The notes under the pieces: model-generated
What the model saw: the letters and a program-made list of their open reading frames with translations, nothing else
Told to the model about the DNA's origin: nothing
Database searches by the model: none
Source of the DNA: Planctomycetota bacterium
GTDB lineage: Bacteria > Planctomycetota > Phycisphaerae > UBA1845
Assembly (NCBI GenBank): GCA_029558835.1
Contig: JAKQDH010000198.1
Location: 1 to 37,520, forward strand
DNA length: 37,520 nucleotides
Reading direction: 5' to 3'
Position numbers and translations under genes: made by a program
Shown here: in pieces, positions 37,063-37,520 of the stretch
Layout of the letters: every line of letters starts with the position of its first letter
Position numbering within the stretch: position 1 is the first letter of the stretch

Positions 37063-37520
37063 GAAGCGCCCCCGCCGCCCCCGCGCTTCTTGGCCCGCTT
37101 GCTCAGCACGACGCCGGTCCCGACCACGCCGATCACGGCGACGGTCCCGATCACGGCGGGCTTTTTCACGAAATCGCCCACCTTCTGGAAAAAGGTCTTC
37201 TCGCTGCCGCTGCCGCTGGTCTTGTCGCTGCCGCTGCCGCTGCCGCTGCCGCCGCCGGTGTTGGTGCCGCCGCCGCCGCCGCCGGTGTTGGTGTTGCCGC
37301 CGCCGCCGCTCCCGCTGCCCTTCTTGGGCGTGTAGGGCAAGCACGCGAACATATCTTCAAAATACGCATGCCCCGTGGGGCAGCGCTGGCGCGTGCCGGT
37401 GCGGTCATCGTAGTAACCGGCATAAATACCGGGCTCGTACTGCTCGAAATCCGCCGAGAGGTAATCAGACGGGTCGCGGTAGCCGTCGTCTCCCCCGCTG
37501 CCGCTCCCGCCGCCGCCGCC
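37059..37520 (-). CDS. LysM protein, C-terminal part (unique bases 37059-37379; remainder duplicates 1-141)
   Basis: Continuation of the gene that starts at 663. From the junction it encodes a Cys pair (CPTGHAYFEDMFAC), a long Gly/Ser/Thr/Asn spacer, then a segment with FFQKVGDFVKKP and one membrane helix (AVIGTVAVIGVVGTGVVL) followed by SKRAKKR and a Gly tail. The Gly-rich spacer would let the LysM head reach away from the membrane. The stop at 37059-37061 overlaps the next start as GTGA. Confidence 0.9.
   Translation of the reverse strand, partial: GGGGGSGSGGDDGYRDPSDYLSADFEQYEPGIYAGYYDDRTGTRQRCPTGHAYFEDMFACLPYTPKKGSGSGGGGNTNTGGGGGGTNTGGGSGSGSGSDKTSGSGSEKTFFQKVGDFVKKPAVIGTVAVIGVVGTGVVLSKRAKKRGGGGGAS
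37380..37520. repeat. Assembly overlap, right copy (circular junction)
   Basis: Exact copy of bases 1-141; see the left copy. It should be removed when the circle is closed. Confidence 0.95.

Noticed and set aside
37200..37330. GCC-rich triplet stretch as a CRISPR or tandem repeat array
   Set aside because: It encodes the Gly/Ser/Asn/Thr spacer of the LysM protein in frame and has no regular repeat-spacer structure.

Overview
The window is one circular element of 37,379 bp. Bases 1-141 recur exactly as 37380-37520, and a gene (LysM protein, 663 down to 1, then 37379 down to 37059) reads through the junction in frame, so the ends are an assembly overlap and not a biological terminus. The sequence is clearly high-GC by eye, uses many GTG starts, and packs its genes with ATGA/GTGA stop-start overlaps. 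The host is most likely a GC-rich bacterium with peptidoglycan, because several products look like cell-wall enzymes; nothing in the sequence fixes the phylum. I see no tRNA, rRNA, CRISPR or insertion sequence, and no gene-free stretch longer than about 225 bp.

Layout on the circle. (1) A long minus-strand block runs from 14407 to 1 and on from 37379 to 32810, about 19 kb. It encodes what look like virion proteins: three membrane-free proteins that are capsid candidates (1549-4599), a basic multi-pass membrane protein (4633-5985), a T4-lysozyme-like muramidase, a glucosaminidase-like protein, a transglutaminase-like cysteine protein, a LysM protein, a beta-helix spike and several small proteins. 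Most of these end in one hydrophobic segment followed by a basic tail. One plus-strand gene (8562-9209) is embedded in the block. (2) A plus-strand block (14633-22435) carries a replication-initiator-like winged-helix protein, a 1736-residue polyvalent protein and a membrane-anchored cysteine-peptidase-like protein, closed by an intrinsic terminator. (3) A compact minus-strand operon (26948-22600) carries a coiled-coil protein, small unknowns, two interrupted genes and a serine recombinase. (4) A plus-strand block (27096-32759) of small proteins, several with zinc-binding Cys pairs, is divided into short operons. Five of the leading genes in blocks 3 and 4 carry the same GGAAAGTGCAA-type motif just before the start codon, and two operons are separated by copies of a ~100-bp hairpin cassette.

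Interpretation. The set of anchored wall-active proteins, spike and capsid candidates, with no recognisable terminase, portal, tape measure, tail or HK97-type capsid gene, suggests a tailless, membrane-containing, circular double-stranded DNA virus or phage-plasmid. The closest precedent I can name is Salisaeta icosahedral phage 1 (tailless, internal membrane, circular genome of roughly 44 kb). This is inference from architecture: no capsid fold or packaging ATPase could be recognised by reading, and the apparent lack of any P-loop NTPase is itself unusual. Blocks 2-4 would supply replication, resolution and early functions, and block 1 the virion.
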